A DNA stretch of 64,000 bases from Gemmatimonadota bacterium (GTDB lineage: Bacteria > Gemmatimonadota > Gemmatimonadetes > Longimicrobiales > Gaopeijiaceae): the NCBI GenBank assembly GCA_026706635.1, contig JAPOYJ010000038.1, positions 1 through 64,000 of the forward strand, read 5' to 3'. Numbering within the stretch: the stretch's first letter is position 1; each line of letters opens with the position of its first letter. The notes under the pieces are model-generated. The model had not been told where the DNA came from. It was given only the letters and a program-made list of their open reading frames with translations, and did no database searches. This document shows positions 1 through 9,262 of the stretch, piece after piece. The translations under genes and the position numbers were made by a program.

Positions 1-2
1 CC

Positions 3-3000
3 CCCGTTTCTCAACTTGATTGTCGCAACGCTCTCATCTTGATTGTCGCTGCGCAGGTCGAGACCGACGACAGCGGCCGGGTCGTGAAGCTGAGCCTGCG
101 CGACAACAACGTGCGAGGGCCGCTCCACTCGTCGATCGGGCTCCTGGAGAGGCTGGTCACTCTCGACCTGAGCCGAAACTGGATTTCCGGCCCGATTCTG
201 GCCGAGGTGGGCGACCTTGCCCTGCTGCGCGACCTCACGCTGAGCGTCAACGGGTTTGTGGGCGGGCTTCCCTCCTCACTGGGCACACTGGACAGCCTCC
301 GGACCGTGAACGTAGCGGCGACGAGTCTCTCCGGCCTGGTTCCGACGTCCTTTGAGGACCTCGAACTCGAGAGCTTCCTGGTCGGAGGAACCGATCTGTG
401 CGTGCCCCCCTCGCTCGCCGAGTGGCTGGACTCGATCGCGCAGACGGACGATCCGCCTGAGTGCGCGAGCCGGGTGGTGGTCGACCCTGCGTCGCTCACC
501 TTCGAGGCGAGCGGCGACACGGCCACGCTCTCGGCGACCGTGTTCGACGCGGAGGGGGAAGTCGTGGAGGATGCGGAGGTGACGTGGAAGAGCGGCGATA
601 CCAGGGTTGCGAGAGTCGGCACGACGGGGCTGGTGTCGGCGCGAGCGAGCGGGCTGACCGATGTCACTGCCACCTACGACTCGGTGACTCACGCCGCGGC
701 CGAGGTGGCGGTCAGGCTGTCCGGCGGCGACCGGGTGGCGCTCGAGGCCCTCTACCGCGCGATGGGCGGGGACGACTGGAAGGACAACACCAACTGGATG
801 AGCGACGAACCGCTCGGGGAGTGGTACGGGGTCGACACATGGAGGAGCGGCCGGGTGAGGTACCTGGAGCTGCAGGACAACAACGTGGCTGGCGAGATCC
901 CCGCCGAGATCGGGCTGCTGGACAGCCTCTTCAGCTTCAAACTGCGCGACGCTACCGTTACCGGCCCCATCCCGCCGGCGATCGGACGGCTGCAACGCCT
1001 TCGCGACCTGAACCTCCGCGAAACCGGAGTGGAGGGCCCGCTTCCCCCCGAAATGGGCGAGATGACGGGACTCGACTACCTGAGCCTGAGCTACACCAAG
1101 CTCTCCGGCCCCCTCCCCGCGACATTCGCCGATCTCGATGTGAGTCGGATCTACCTCGGCAGGACCTACGTGTGCCTTCCCCGGTCCCTCACCGAGTGGT
1201 ACGAGTCGCGCGACGACGCCGACGAACTCGTTCCCTGCATCCCGGAGACCTCGGACCGGGAGGCGCTCGACAGCCTCTACGGCAAGACCGGGGGCGAGGA
1301 TTGGGGACGGAAGGACAATTGGCGGACCGAGAGGAGCCTGAACACCTGGAGCGGGATCACCACCGACGCCGAAGGCTACGTCACCGAGATCTTCCTCCCG
1401 TGGAACAACCTCACCGACAGCATCCCGCCGGAGCTGGGCGACCTTGCGCGGCTCGAGGTGCTGGCGCTCTACGGCAACAACCTGACGGGGCGTATCCCTC
1501 CCGAACTCGGCAAGCTGACTACGGTCACGGAGCTGTCGCTCTCCGGCAACGAGCTGGAAGGACCGATTCCCCCCGAGATCGGCGGCATGGTCAGCGTCGC
1601 CACGATGTGGCTCTCCAAGAACGAACTGTCGGGACCGATTCCGCCCGAGTTCGGCAACCTCGAAAACCTCGAGTTCCTAGCGCTCTTCGAGAACGAGCTG
1701 AGCGGGCCGCTGCCGGCGGAGTTCGGCAATCTGAAGAAGCTGAAGACCGCCTGGATGGTGGATAACAAGTTCGAGGGACCGTTGCCGCCCGAGCTGGGCG
1801 AGATGGCCGCGCTCGAGGACCTCAGCCTGGGATACAACGAGATCACGGGCTCGCTCCCGCCCGAGCTGGGCAAGCTTCGGAAGCTCAAGGAGCTGAGGCT
1901 CAGCGACAACGAGCTGACCGGGCCGATACCGCCCGAACTCGGCGACATGGCTGCGCTCGAACAGCTGTTTCTGATGCGGAACTCGCTGTCCGGCAGCATT
2001 CCACCGGAGCTGGGCAAGCTGTCGAGCCTCGAAATTCTGTGGATCTTCCGAAACGACCTGACCGGGACGATACCGGCGGAACTGGGCAACCTCTCGAAGC
2101 TGAAGGAGTTGTCGATCGGCACTAACGGGTTCACCGGCTCCATCCCGCCGGAACTCGGGCAGCTGTCCGCGCTGGAGAAACTGCTCATTCCCCGAGCCGA
2201 GCTGACGGGGTCCATCCCTCTGGAACTGGGCAACCTGTCGAGGTTGAACACGCTTTGGCTCTTCCAGAACGAGCTCTCGGGATCCATCCCCGCCGAACTC
2301 GGCGGCCTTTCGGCCTTGAAGAGGCTGGAGCTGGGAGACAACCAGCTCACGGGGTCCATACCACCAGAACTCGGGCAGCTGTCGGAGCTCGAGGAGATGG
2401 GTGCCAGGAACAACGGCCTCACCGGCCCCCTGCCGCCGGAACTCGGCCAACTGATCTCACTCGGATGGCTGTCGTTGCGAAACAACGAGGATCTCGAGGG
2501 CCTGATGCCCAGGAGCATGATGAATCTCCCCCTCGGCTACCTCGACATCTCCAGCACCTGGATATGTCCGTACCTCGACGACGAGTTCCAGGAGTGGCTG
2601 GACGGTATCCCGAAAGCGTACGGCCTCCTGTGTCCCTCCGCCGTGACCGAGCGGTACGCGCTGATGGAGCTCTACGACAGCACGGGCGGGGACAACTGGA
2701 CCGACAACGACGGCTGGGACAGCGACTCCGAGCTGGACGACTGGTACGGCGTGACCGTGGAGGACTCGCTCGTGCGAGAGCTCAGGCTGCCCGCCAACGG
2801 TCTGGAGGGGCCGCTGCCGCCCGCGCTCGGCAGCCTGCTGGGACTGGAGACCCTCGACCTCGCCGACAACGACCTCACCGGAGGGGTGGCTGTCGCGATC
2901 ACCTCCGTCGAGCCGCTTGACACGATCAGGATCAGCGAGAACGAGGAGATGGAGGGGCCGCTTCCCTTCCGCATGGTCGACCTGGAGAACCTCAGGGCGC

Positions 3001-4586
3001 TCGAGTACGAGGACACGGACATGTGCGCATCTCCGGCCCCGACATTCCAGGAATGGATCGATGCGCTCGACGTGGCGAAGGGCGCGACCTGCGACAACCC
3101 GGACTCGGTCAGGCTGTCGCTGCCGATCGTCTACCTCACGCAGTCCATCCAGAGCCCCGAGGGCGACGTGCAGCTCATCTCCGACCGGAAGGCGCTGCTC
3201 AGGGTCTTCCTGGTCGGCGACCAGGAGAACGCCTTCTTCGAGCCGGAGGTCTTCGCGACCTTCACGCGCGACGGCAGGGAGGTCCACCGGGTGGTGATGC
3301 CGAGCGAGCAGGACCGGGTGGCCACCTTCGCCGACGAGGGCGACCTCGTCAGGTCGTACAACGCGGAGATCCCCGCCAGGTACATCCGGGACGACACCGA
3401 GTTCGTGATCGTGGCCGACTCCGCCGAGGTGATCCCGCGCGCAGAGGGGAGCCAGACCCGATTCCCGGATACGGGGTCGGTGGCTCTCGACGTTGTCGAG
3501 GTCCCGGACTTCGAGCTGACGATAGTGCCGGTGCTCTACGCCGACGAACCCGATTCGTCGGTTTTCGACAGTATTGCGGACATGGAGGCGGTGAATCGGC
3601 AGGTGAGCCTGTTCGAGTACTCGTTCCCGATCGGCGAGTTCACCGCGAGCGCGTGGGACACCGCCTACGTCACATCCCTCGACATGACCGAGGAGGACAA
3701 CACGTGGCCCGTGCTCCTCGAGGTGGAACAGGTGTACAAGTCCGCGAAGGCCTCGGGCTACTGGTACGCCATTGCGGACAGCGACGAGGGCTACGTGCGG
3801 GGTATCGCACGCCTGAACGGACTGGTGAGCTTCGGCAAGCCGTGGGCCACCGAGCTCGCACACGAAGTTGGCCACACGCTGGATCTCCTGCACGCCCCGT
3901 GCGGGGGCGCGCTCGGCACCGACCCGGAATTCCCCTACGACAACGGGGGCATCGGCGTCTGGGGGTACGACTTCCGTGACAGCACGGTGGTGTCTCCGCG
4001 CTACCGTCGCGACATCATGGGGTACTGCTACGACCTGGGCTGGCTCAGCGACTACTACTTCGAGAAGGTCATCCGGGTACGGGAGAACAAGGTCGAGGAC
4101 TGGAGGAACGAGGAGCTACCCGGTGCCAGGCAGGAGGGCGAGATGCTGGTGCTGTGGGGCGGGGTGCTGAACGGTGAGCTGCGGATCGAGCCGGTGCATT
4201 CGATGTACACGACCCGGGCGTTGCCCAGGGAGGGCGGCCCCTACACCTTGGAGGGGATCGCGAGCGGCGGCGGTGTCGAGTTCTCCCTGTCCTTCACGCC
4301 GGGCGAGGATGTGGACGGCAACAAGTACTTCCTCTTCACCATCCCCATCGAGGAGGACTGGGAGGACACGCTGGAAAGGGTCACGCTGACAGGGCCCGAG
4401 GGGGAGGTGACGGTGGACTCGAGCGACCCGCGCTCGCTCACGGTCGTGACCGATCCCACCACGGGCCTGATCCGGGCGATCCTGCGGGACTGGGACCGGG
4501 CGCTGCCGGGCGCGCTAGGTGACACGAGCGGACTCGAGGTCGTGACCACGCGCGGACTCCAGGAGGCGGTCACGCTGCGGAGATGA
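3..4586 (+). CDS. LRR / Ig-like / metzincin-type surface metalloprotease, 5' partial
   Basis: The frame is open to the window edge. The first usable start (TTG at 39) gives 1,515 residues but no signal peptide, so the true start is probably upstream. From the TTG: LRRs, a Big_2-like Ig domain (about 147-226), then long runs of plant-type LRRs of the form LTGxIPxELGxLxxL. These are punctuated by caps such as LYRAMGGDDWKDNTNW (about 237) and LYDSTGGDNWTDNDGW (about 877). The last 500 residues hold a zinc-protease core, HEVGHTLDLLHAPCG (about 1275), followed some 50 residues on by DIMGYC, a plausible Met-turn. HExxHxxxxxH plus Met-turn is the metzincin signature. Probably a cell-surface or secreted protease with an LRR binding region; the substrate is unknown. 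The first 50 bases do not fit the LRR pattern and hold a 12-bp direct repeat (15-26 and 38-49). Confidence 0.85.
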   Translation, partial: PVSQLDCRNALILIVAAQVETDDSGRVVKLSLRDNNVRGPLHSSIGLLERLVTLDLSRNWISGPILAEVGDLALLRDLTLSVNGFVGGLPSSLGTLDSLRTVNVAATSLSGLVPTSFEDLELESFLVGGTDLCVPPSLAEWLDSIAQTDDPPECASRVVVDPASLTFEASGDTATLSATVFDAEGEVVEDAEVTWKSGDTRVARVGTTGLVSARASGLTDVTATYDSVTHAAAEVAVRLSGGDRVALEALYRAMGGDDWKDNTNWMSDEPLGEWYGVDTWRSGRVRYLELQDNNVAGEIPAEIGLLDSLFSFKLRDATVTGPIPPAIGRLQRLRDLNLRETGVEGPLPPEMGEMTGLDYLSLSYTKLSGPLPATFADLDVSRIYLGRTYVCLPRSLTEWYESRDDADELVPCIPETSDREALDSLYGKTGGEDWGRKDNWRTERSLNTWSGITTDAEGYVTEIFLPWNNLTDSIPPELGDLARLEVLALYGNNLTGRIPPELGKLTTVTELSLSGNELEGPIPPEIGGMVSVATMWLSKNELSGPIPPEFGNLENLEFLALFENELSGPLPAEFGNLKKLKTAWMVDNKFEGPLPPELGEMAALEDLSLGYNEITGSLPPELGKLRKLKELRLSDNELTGPIPPELGDMAALEQLFLMRNSLSGSIPPELGKLSSLEILWIFRNDLTGTIPAELGNLSKLKELSIGTNGFTGSIPPELGQLSALEKLLIPRAELTGSIPLELGNLSRLNTLWLFQNELSGSIPAELGGLSALKRLELGDNQLTGSIPPELGQLSELEEMGARNNGLTGPLPPELGQLISLGWLSLRNNEDLEGLMPRSMMNLPLGYLDISSTWICPYLDDEFQEWLDGIPKAYGLLCPSAVTERYALMELYDSTGGDNWTDNDGWDSDSELDDWYGVTVEDSLVRELRLPANGLEGPLPPALGSLLGLETLDLADNDLTGGVAVAITSVEPLDTIRISENEEMEGPLPFRMVDLENLRALEYEDTDMCASPAPTFQEWIDALDVAKGATCDNPDSVRLSLPIVYLTQSIQSPEGDVQLISDRKALLRVFLVGDQENAFFEPEVFATFTRDGREVHRVVMPSEQDRVATFADEGDLVRSYNAEIPARYIRDDTEFVIVADSAEVIPRAEGSQTRFPDTGSVALDVVEVPDFELTIVPVLYADEPDSSVFDSIADMEAVNRQVSLFEYSFPIGEFTASAWDTAYVTSLDMTEEDNTWPVLLEVEQVYKSAKASGYWYAIADSDEGYVRGIARLNGLVSFGKPWATELAHEVGHTLDLLHAPCGGALGTDPEFPYDNGGIGVWGYDFRDSTVVSPRYRRDIMGYCYDLGWLSDYYFEKVIRVRENKVEDWRNEELPGARQEGEMLVLWGGVLNGELRIEPVHSMYTTRALPREGGPYTLEGIASGGGVEFSLSFTPGEDVDGNKYFLFTIPIEEDWEDTLERVTLTGPEGEVTVDSSDPRSLTVVTDPTTGLIRAILRDWDRALPGALGDTSGLEVVTTRGLQEAVTLRR

Positions 4587-4870
4587 GGCGGAGGTGTCGG
4601 AGAGGCCCGACGTCCGTCCACCAGGCTATCCTCCGACAGTTCCAGAGGTTGCGGCCGCTTGCTCAAGCTCCCGGGCAGTCCGGCGGGTGCCCACAGTGAG
4701 CCCTTGCCGGGCTCATTGCACACTTCAGAGACACTTCAAGTAAATTTTTCACTTCAGGTAAGTGCTTGAGGGCACGGCCAGTCCAGCAGTCACCCGCGTC
4801 CTGATTCCCTAGCAGGCTCGAGCGACGAGCCTAGCGTCCCGCTTACGTCCACACCCAAGCGAGAACCAGC
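4587..4870 (+). terminator. Intergenic region with hairpin at 4697-4715
   Basis: TGAGCCC-ttgcc-GGGCTCA forms a perfect 7-bp stem with a 5-nt loop about 110 bases after the protease stop. There is no long T-run, so intrinsic termination is plausible but unproven. An AT-richer stretch (about 4738-4762) before the next gene may carry its promoter. No gene was found here. Confidence 0.45.
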
Positions 4871-6121
4871 ATGAAGCGACTCACTTTCCTCTGCCTCATC
4901 CTCGTCGCATGCGGGGAGACGGAGCCCGAGAACCAGTCACCAATGGTCGTGGGCTCCGTCCCCGACATCGAGCTGACAACCTTGGCCGATACGGCATTCG
5001 ACGTGTCCGGGTACTTCACCGACGACGATGGCGATAGACTCGTGTACCGGGCCCGATCCATGGACTCCACGGTGGCCCGCGCCGTCGTCAGTGGCACAAC
5101 TCTCCAGCTGGACACCTACGACCGGGTCGGCTCTACGGACATCGAGGTGGTCGCCACGGATCCCGACACGGCCGAGGCCTCGCACAGGTTCAGGGTCACA
5201 GCCATCAACCAGCCGCCGGTGGTGGCCCAGAGCATCGCGGATCGCGATCTCCCTGCCGACGGCACCGTCGCCATCGACCTCGAGCCCTACTTCACGGACC
5301 CTGAGAGCCAGCCGCTCGCATACAGCGCCGAGAGCGACGCCCCGGCCACCGCGAGTGTCTCGGTGTCCGGCAGCACGCTGACCATCTCGGCTGGCTCCGA
5401 TTCAGGCGGCGCCCAGATCGAGGTCACCGCGACCGACTCGGAAGGTGCCACCGTTGCGCAGGCGTTCCAGGTCGAGGTCGTGAGCCGGCCATCGTCCGAA
5501 TGGCGGGAGAACTTCGACAGCGCGGGCGCGCTCGAGAGCTGGGACATCATCGCCCCGGCCGGCGCATCGGTGGAGGTGGACGAGGAGGCCGGAGCCATGC
5601 TGATCCACCTGCCAACGGACGACTACGACGTAGTTCGGGCCCACGCGCGAGACGTCGTGGACATTGGCAGCGACTGGGTAGCGTCGACGTACATGGGTCT
5701 GAAGGACGGCGACATCGAGCAGTGCTCCGAGTTCACGGTGCATACGGGAGACGAGACCTATCCGAGCTGGCAATTCGAGATCGACCACTGGGACGAGTCG
5801 TTCCTCATCTACGTCCGATACTCGGGAGACAACAGGTGGCACGGCCTTAGGGAGGGATACTTCGAGGACTACACCGACGATATCCCGGGGGTCGGCGACT
5901 ATTTCGATCTGGCGCTGAGCGTGGCGAACGACACCCTTGCGGTGATGTACACCGATACGGTCCAGCTCGCGCGGTTTCACCCGAAGGACGATGGAGACGA
6001 CTGGCCGGGGGACGGGGACGTGCCCGCCACGGCCACCGGAGTCGCGCTGGGCGGGAGCAACTGCTTCGGCACCGGTACCATCCTGGTGGACTTCGCCGAT
6101 ATCGATAAGATCGAAGGTTAG
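4871..6121 (+). CDS. Lipoprotein with two cadherin/Ig-like repeats and a C-terminal lectin-like domain
   Basis: The 416-residue product starts MKRLTFLCLILVACGE, a short signal peptide with lipobox LVAC, so it is probably lipid-anchored at the cell surface. Residues about 25-110 and 115-200 are two tandem cadherin-like repeats (YFTDDDGDRLVY and YFTDPESQPLAY with ATDPD/ATDSEG strands). Residues about 210-416 are rich in Asp, Trp and Tyr and start WRENFDSAGALESW, resembling concanavalin-like jelly-roll modules of carbohydrate-binding proteins. That assignment rests on pattern only. It has its own intergenic region and is convergent with uvrA. It shares the repeat type with the lipoprotein cluster at 23-27.5 kb but not its leader or LRRs. 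Confidence 0.8.
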   Translation: MKRLTFLCLILVACGETEPENQSPMVVGSVPDIELTTLADTAFDVSGYFTDDDGDRLVYRARSMDSTVARAVVSGTTLQLDTYDRVGSTDIEVVATDPDTAEASHRFRVTAINQPPVVAQSIADRDLPADGTVAIDLEPYFTDPESQPLAYSAESDAPATASVSVSGSTLTISAGSDSGGAQIEVTATDSEGATVAQAFQVEVVSRPSSEWRENFDSAGALESWDIIAPAGASVEVDEEAGAMLIHLPTDDYDVVRAHARDVVDIGSDWVASTYMGLKDGDIEQCSEFTVHTGDETYPSWQFEIDHWDESFLIYVRYSGDNRWHGLREGYFEDYTDDIPGVGDYFDLALSVANDTLAVMYTDTVQLARFHPKDDGDDWPGDGDVPATATGVALGGSNCFGTGTILVDFADIDKIEG

Positions 6122-6141
6122 CCCGGGTGCCCCGCACGGGC
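6121..6141 (+). terminator. Hairpin between convergent genes
   Basis: GCCCGGGTGC-ccc-GCACGGGC is a GC-rich stem with one bulged G. It begins one base inside the upstream stop codon, in the 64-bp gap before the uvrA stop. It probably serves as terminator for the lipoprotein gene and perhaps for uvrA; there is no T-run. Confidence 0.45.
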
Positions 6142-6185
6142 CCACCGGCTATCGGCACGCGGTGGTTCCCACGCAATTGCTTCGC

Positions 6186-9077
6186 TCAATCCGACTGGTC
6201 ATGATGACCGGTCAAGAGGGGCTCCAGGAACCTCCCGGTGTGCGACGCCGACTCGAGCACGACCTCCTCGGGGGGGCCCGCGGCCACAATTCGGCCGCCG
6301 CGGTCGCCCCCCTCGGGCCCCAGGTCGATCACCCAGTCAGCCGTCTTGACGACGTGCAGGTTGTGCTCGATGACCACGACGGTGTTCCCGATGTCGACAA
6401 GGCTGTGCAGGACTCGCAGGAGTATGCGCACATCCTCGAAGTGAAGGCCTGTGGTGGGCTCGTCGAGAATGTAGAGAGTGCGACCGGTTGCCTTTTTCGA
6501 GAGTTCGGCCGACAGCTTGACGCGCTGCGCCTCGCCGCCGGAGAGCGTTGTCGCGCTCTGGCCCAGGCGGATGTAGCCTAGCCCCACGTCGTCGAGGGTC
6601 TGGAGCCGACGGCGGACCATCGGCACCGCGTCGAAGAACCCAAGCGCGTCGCGCACGGGCATCTCGAGCACATCGGCAATGCTCCTTCCCTTGTACAGGA
6701 TGTCCAGCGTCTCGCGATTGTAGCGGCGCCCTCGACAGGTGTCGCACGCCACGTACACATCCGGGAGAAAGTGCATCTCGATCTTGACAAGGCCGTCGCC
6801 GGCGCACGCCTCGCAGCGCCCTCCCTTGACGTTGAAGGAGAAGCGGCCCGCCTTGTAGCCGCGCACCTGGGCCTCGGGCACTCCTGCGAAGAGCTGCCGA
6901 ATCGCGGTGAAGAGCCCCGTGTAGGTCGCGGGATTGGAGCGGGGGGTGCGACCGATCGGCGACTGGTTGACCTCGATCACCTTGTCCACGGCCGAGAGCC
7001 CCGAGATGCGGTCGTGGGCACCCGCCACCACCCGGCTGCGGTAGATGCGACGGGCCAATGCGCGGTAGAGGGTGCCGTTGACGAGCGTCGACTTTCCCGA
7101 CCCGCTGACGCCGGTGACGCACACAAGGCAGCCAAGCGGAAAGGCCGCGTCGATATGGCGCAGGTTGTGCTCGGAGGCACTGTGCACCGTGAGCCAGCGG
7201 TCGTCCTTGGGGGGACGCCGCCGCCTCGGCAGACGGATCTCCCGGTCGCCGCGCAGGTAGGCACCCGTGATTGAGGCGGGCTCGGCCATCACCTCCTCCG
7301 GAGAGCCGACCGCCACCACCTCCCCCCCGCGGCTCCCGGCACCCGGGCCCAGGTCGACGACGAAGTCGGCTTGGCGGATGGTGTCCTCGTCGTGCTCGAC
7401 CACCAGCACCGAGTTGCCGAGGTCGCGGAGCGCGCAGAGCGTCTCGAGGAGGCGGTGGTTGTCGCGCTGGTGCAGCCCGATCGAGGGCTCGTCGAGTATG
7501 TAGAGGACGCCCACCAGGCGGCTGCCGATCTGGGTCGCCAGACGGATTCGCTGCGACTCGCCGCCCGACAGCGTCGCGGCCGAACGGCTGAGCGTCAGGT
7601 AGTCGAGCCCCACGTTGCCCAGGAACCGCAGCCGCTCGCGCACCTCGGCGAGGATGGGACGGGCGACCTCGGCGACGAGCGCCCGGCCGCTGGAGCCGTT
7701 CGCTCCCCGGTCCCCATCCTCTCCCGCCAGCGGCAGACTCTCGACAAAGGCGAGCGCCTCGTCGATCGGGAGCTCGACCAGCTCGCTGATCGGCATCCCC
7801 CCGACCCGCACCGAACGCGCGAAGGGTCCCAGGCGCGATCCCGTGCACTGGGCGCAGCTTCGGCTCGACATGTACTGCGCGAGCTGGCTACGCACATGCT
7901 CGGAGGTCGTCTCGCGGTACCGGCGCTCGATGTTGGCGACCACTCCCTCCCAGTAGTCCTCGTAGTGGCCGCGCATCTTCCCGGCGTTGTAGGGAAAGCG
8001 GATCTTCATCTCGCCCGATCCGTGGAGCACCGCCTCCCGGGCCGCGCTCGGGAGCTCTCCCCACGGTGTCTTCGGGTCGAACTCGTAGGCGTCGGCGAGA
8101 CCCGGAATCACCGAGCTCCTCAGATGGCCGCCGGGCTCTCCCCACGGCAGGATCGCACCCTCCAGCATCGAGAACCCGGCGGAGCCCACCACTAGCGAGC
8201 CGTCCACCTCCTTCGAGGTCCCGAGTCCGCCGCACCCGGTGCAGGCCCCGTGCGGAGAGTTGAAGGAGAAGACGCGGGGCTCGAGCTCCGGGAAGCTCAC
8301 GCCGCAGTCGGCGCAGGCGTAGTCCTCGCTGAAGAGGTGGGAGTGGTCGCGCCCGTCGCGCCTCTCCAGGACCTGCACCACCCCGTCGGCGGTTCGAAGC
8401 GCCGTCTCGACCGAGTCGGAGAGGCGGGCGCGGTCCTCCTCGCGCACGACCAGCCTGTCCACGATGAGGCCGATGTCGTGGTTCTCGTAACGGCTGAGAG
8501 TGGGGGGCTCGTGCAGCTCGTAGACGCTTCCGTCGACCAGCGCGCGGACGAATCCGGAGCGGCGGGCCCGCTCGAAGACGTCGCGGAACTCGCCCTTGCG
8601 TCCGCGCACGAGCGGGGCCAGCACCTGGATGCGCGTCCCCTCCTCCAGCGCCAGGAGCTGCTCCACGATCCTGGAGGCGGGCTGACGCTCGATCGGCAGG
8701 CCGCACTCGGGGCAGTAGGGCGTGCCCGCCCGCGCGTACAGGAGACGCAGATAGTCGTAGATCTCGGTGACGGTCCCGACAGTCGAGCGAGGGTTGCGCG
8801 ACACCGTCTTCTGCTCGATCGAGATCGCCGGGGAGAGCCCCCCGATCGAATCCACGTCGGGCTTCTCCATAACGCCCAGGAACTGGCGCGCGTATGCGGA
8901 GAGGGACTCGATGTAGCGGCGCCGGCCCTCGGCGTAGATGGTGTCGAAGGCGAGCGACGACTTCCCCGAGCCGCTCAGCCCGGTCACGACGACCAGCCGG
9001 TCGCGCGGTATCCTGAGCGAGACTGCCCGGAGGTTGTGCTCGCGAGCTCCGCGAATCACGAGATCGGTGGGGCGCAT
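6186..9077 (-). CDS. uvrA: UvrABC excinuclease subunit A
   Basis: Damage-recognition ATPase of nucleotide excision repair. From the ATG at 9077 ([16 protein letters not shown]) the product is 963 residues, normal for UvrA. Two ABC modules are visible: Walker [11 protein letters not shown] near the N-terminus and [11 protein letters not shown] mid-protein, with signatures [12 protein letters not shown] and [12 protein letters not shown]. Zinc-finger cysteines appear in CPECG, CADCG, CTGCGG, CAQC and CEACAGDG...[10 protein letters not shown]. The frame stays open 12 codons further up, but that extension is made of the intergenic repeat arm, so 9077 is preferred. It is the last gene of the long minus-strand run. 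Confidence 0.97.
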   Translation of the reverse strand: MRPTDLVIRGAREHNLRAVSLRIPRDRLVVVTGLSGSGKSSLAFDTIYAEGRRRYIESLSAYARQFLGVMEKPDVDSIGGLSPAISIEQKTVSRNPRSTVGTVTEIYDYLRLLYARAGTPYCPECGLPIERQPASRIVEQLLALEEGTRIQVLAPLVRGRKGEFRDVFERARRSGFVRALVDGSVYELHEPPTLSRYENHDIGLIVDRLVVREEDRARLSDSVETALRTADGVVQVLERRDGRDHSHLFSEDYACADCGVSFPELEPRVFSFNSPHGACTGCGGLGTSKEVDGSLVVGSAGFSMLEGAILPWGEPGGHLRSSVIPGLADAYEFDPKTPWGELPSAAREAVLHGSGEMKIRFPYNAGKMRGHYEDYWEGVVANIERRYRETTSEHVRSQLAQYMSSRSCAQCTGSRLGPFARSVRVGGMPISELVELPIDEALAFVESLPLAGEDGDRGANGSSGRALVAEVARPILAEVRERLRFLGNVGLDYLTLSRSAATLSGGESQRIRLATQIGSRLVGVLYILDEPSIGLHQRDNHRLLETLCALRDLGNSVLVVEHDEDTIRQADFVVDLGPGAGSRGGEVVAVGSPEEVMAEPASITGAYLRGDREIRLPRRRRPPKDDRWLTVHSASEHNLRHIDAAFPLGCLVCVTGVSGSGKSTLVNGTLYRALARRIYRSRVVAGAHDRISGLSAVDKVIEVNQSPIGRTPRSNPATYTGLFTAIRQLFAGVPEAQVRGYKAGRFSFNVKGGRCEACAGDGLVKIEMHFLPDVYVACDTCRGRRYNRETLDILYKGRSIADVLEMPVRDALGFFDAVPMVRRRLQTLDDVGLGYIRLGQSATTLSGGEAQRVKLSAELSKKATGRTLYILDEPTTGLHFEDVRILLRVLHSLVDIGNTVVVIEHNLHVVKTADWVIDLGPEGGDRGGRIVAAGPPEEVVLESASHTGRFLEPLLTGHHDQSD

Positions 9078-9262
9078 TTCCCTAGCGGTCCGTGGATAAT
9101 CTCGCCCGAGCACCGAGAGGGGTGCTGCGCCGAGCTGGCAAGGCGCGACGAAGGGCCAATAGCCACAGTGCTATTGGCCCGAGGAGCAACACCGAGCGAA
9201 GCGGTCCAGCGCGGATGCAGCGCGCCTCGAATGCCGGGGGAGGTTTGTCCACGGGCTGCTAA
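9078..9262. repeat. MITE-like intergenic element with inverted arms and hairpin core
   Basis: One end reads CTAGCGGTCCGTGGATAATC (9082-9101) and the other GTTTGTCCACGGGCTGCTA (9243-9261). They are imperfect inverted copies of each other (TAGCRGYCCGTGGAYAA). The centre holds a perfect 11-bp stem with 6-nt loop, GGGCCAATAGC-cacagt-GCTATTGGCCC (9153-9180). The element fills the gap between tamB and uvrA: the tamB stop TAG is the first triplet of one arm, and the uvrA start lies 5 bases from the other. Related arms recur near 16.2, 23.0, 27.6, 29.4, 47.2, 47.6 and 53.6 kb. Confidence 0.75.
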
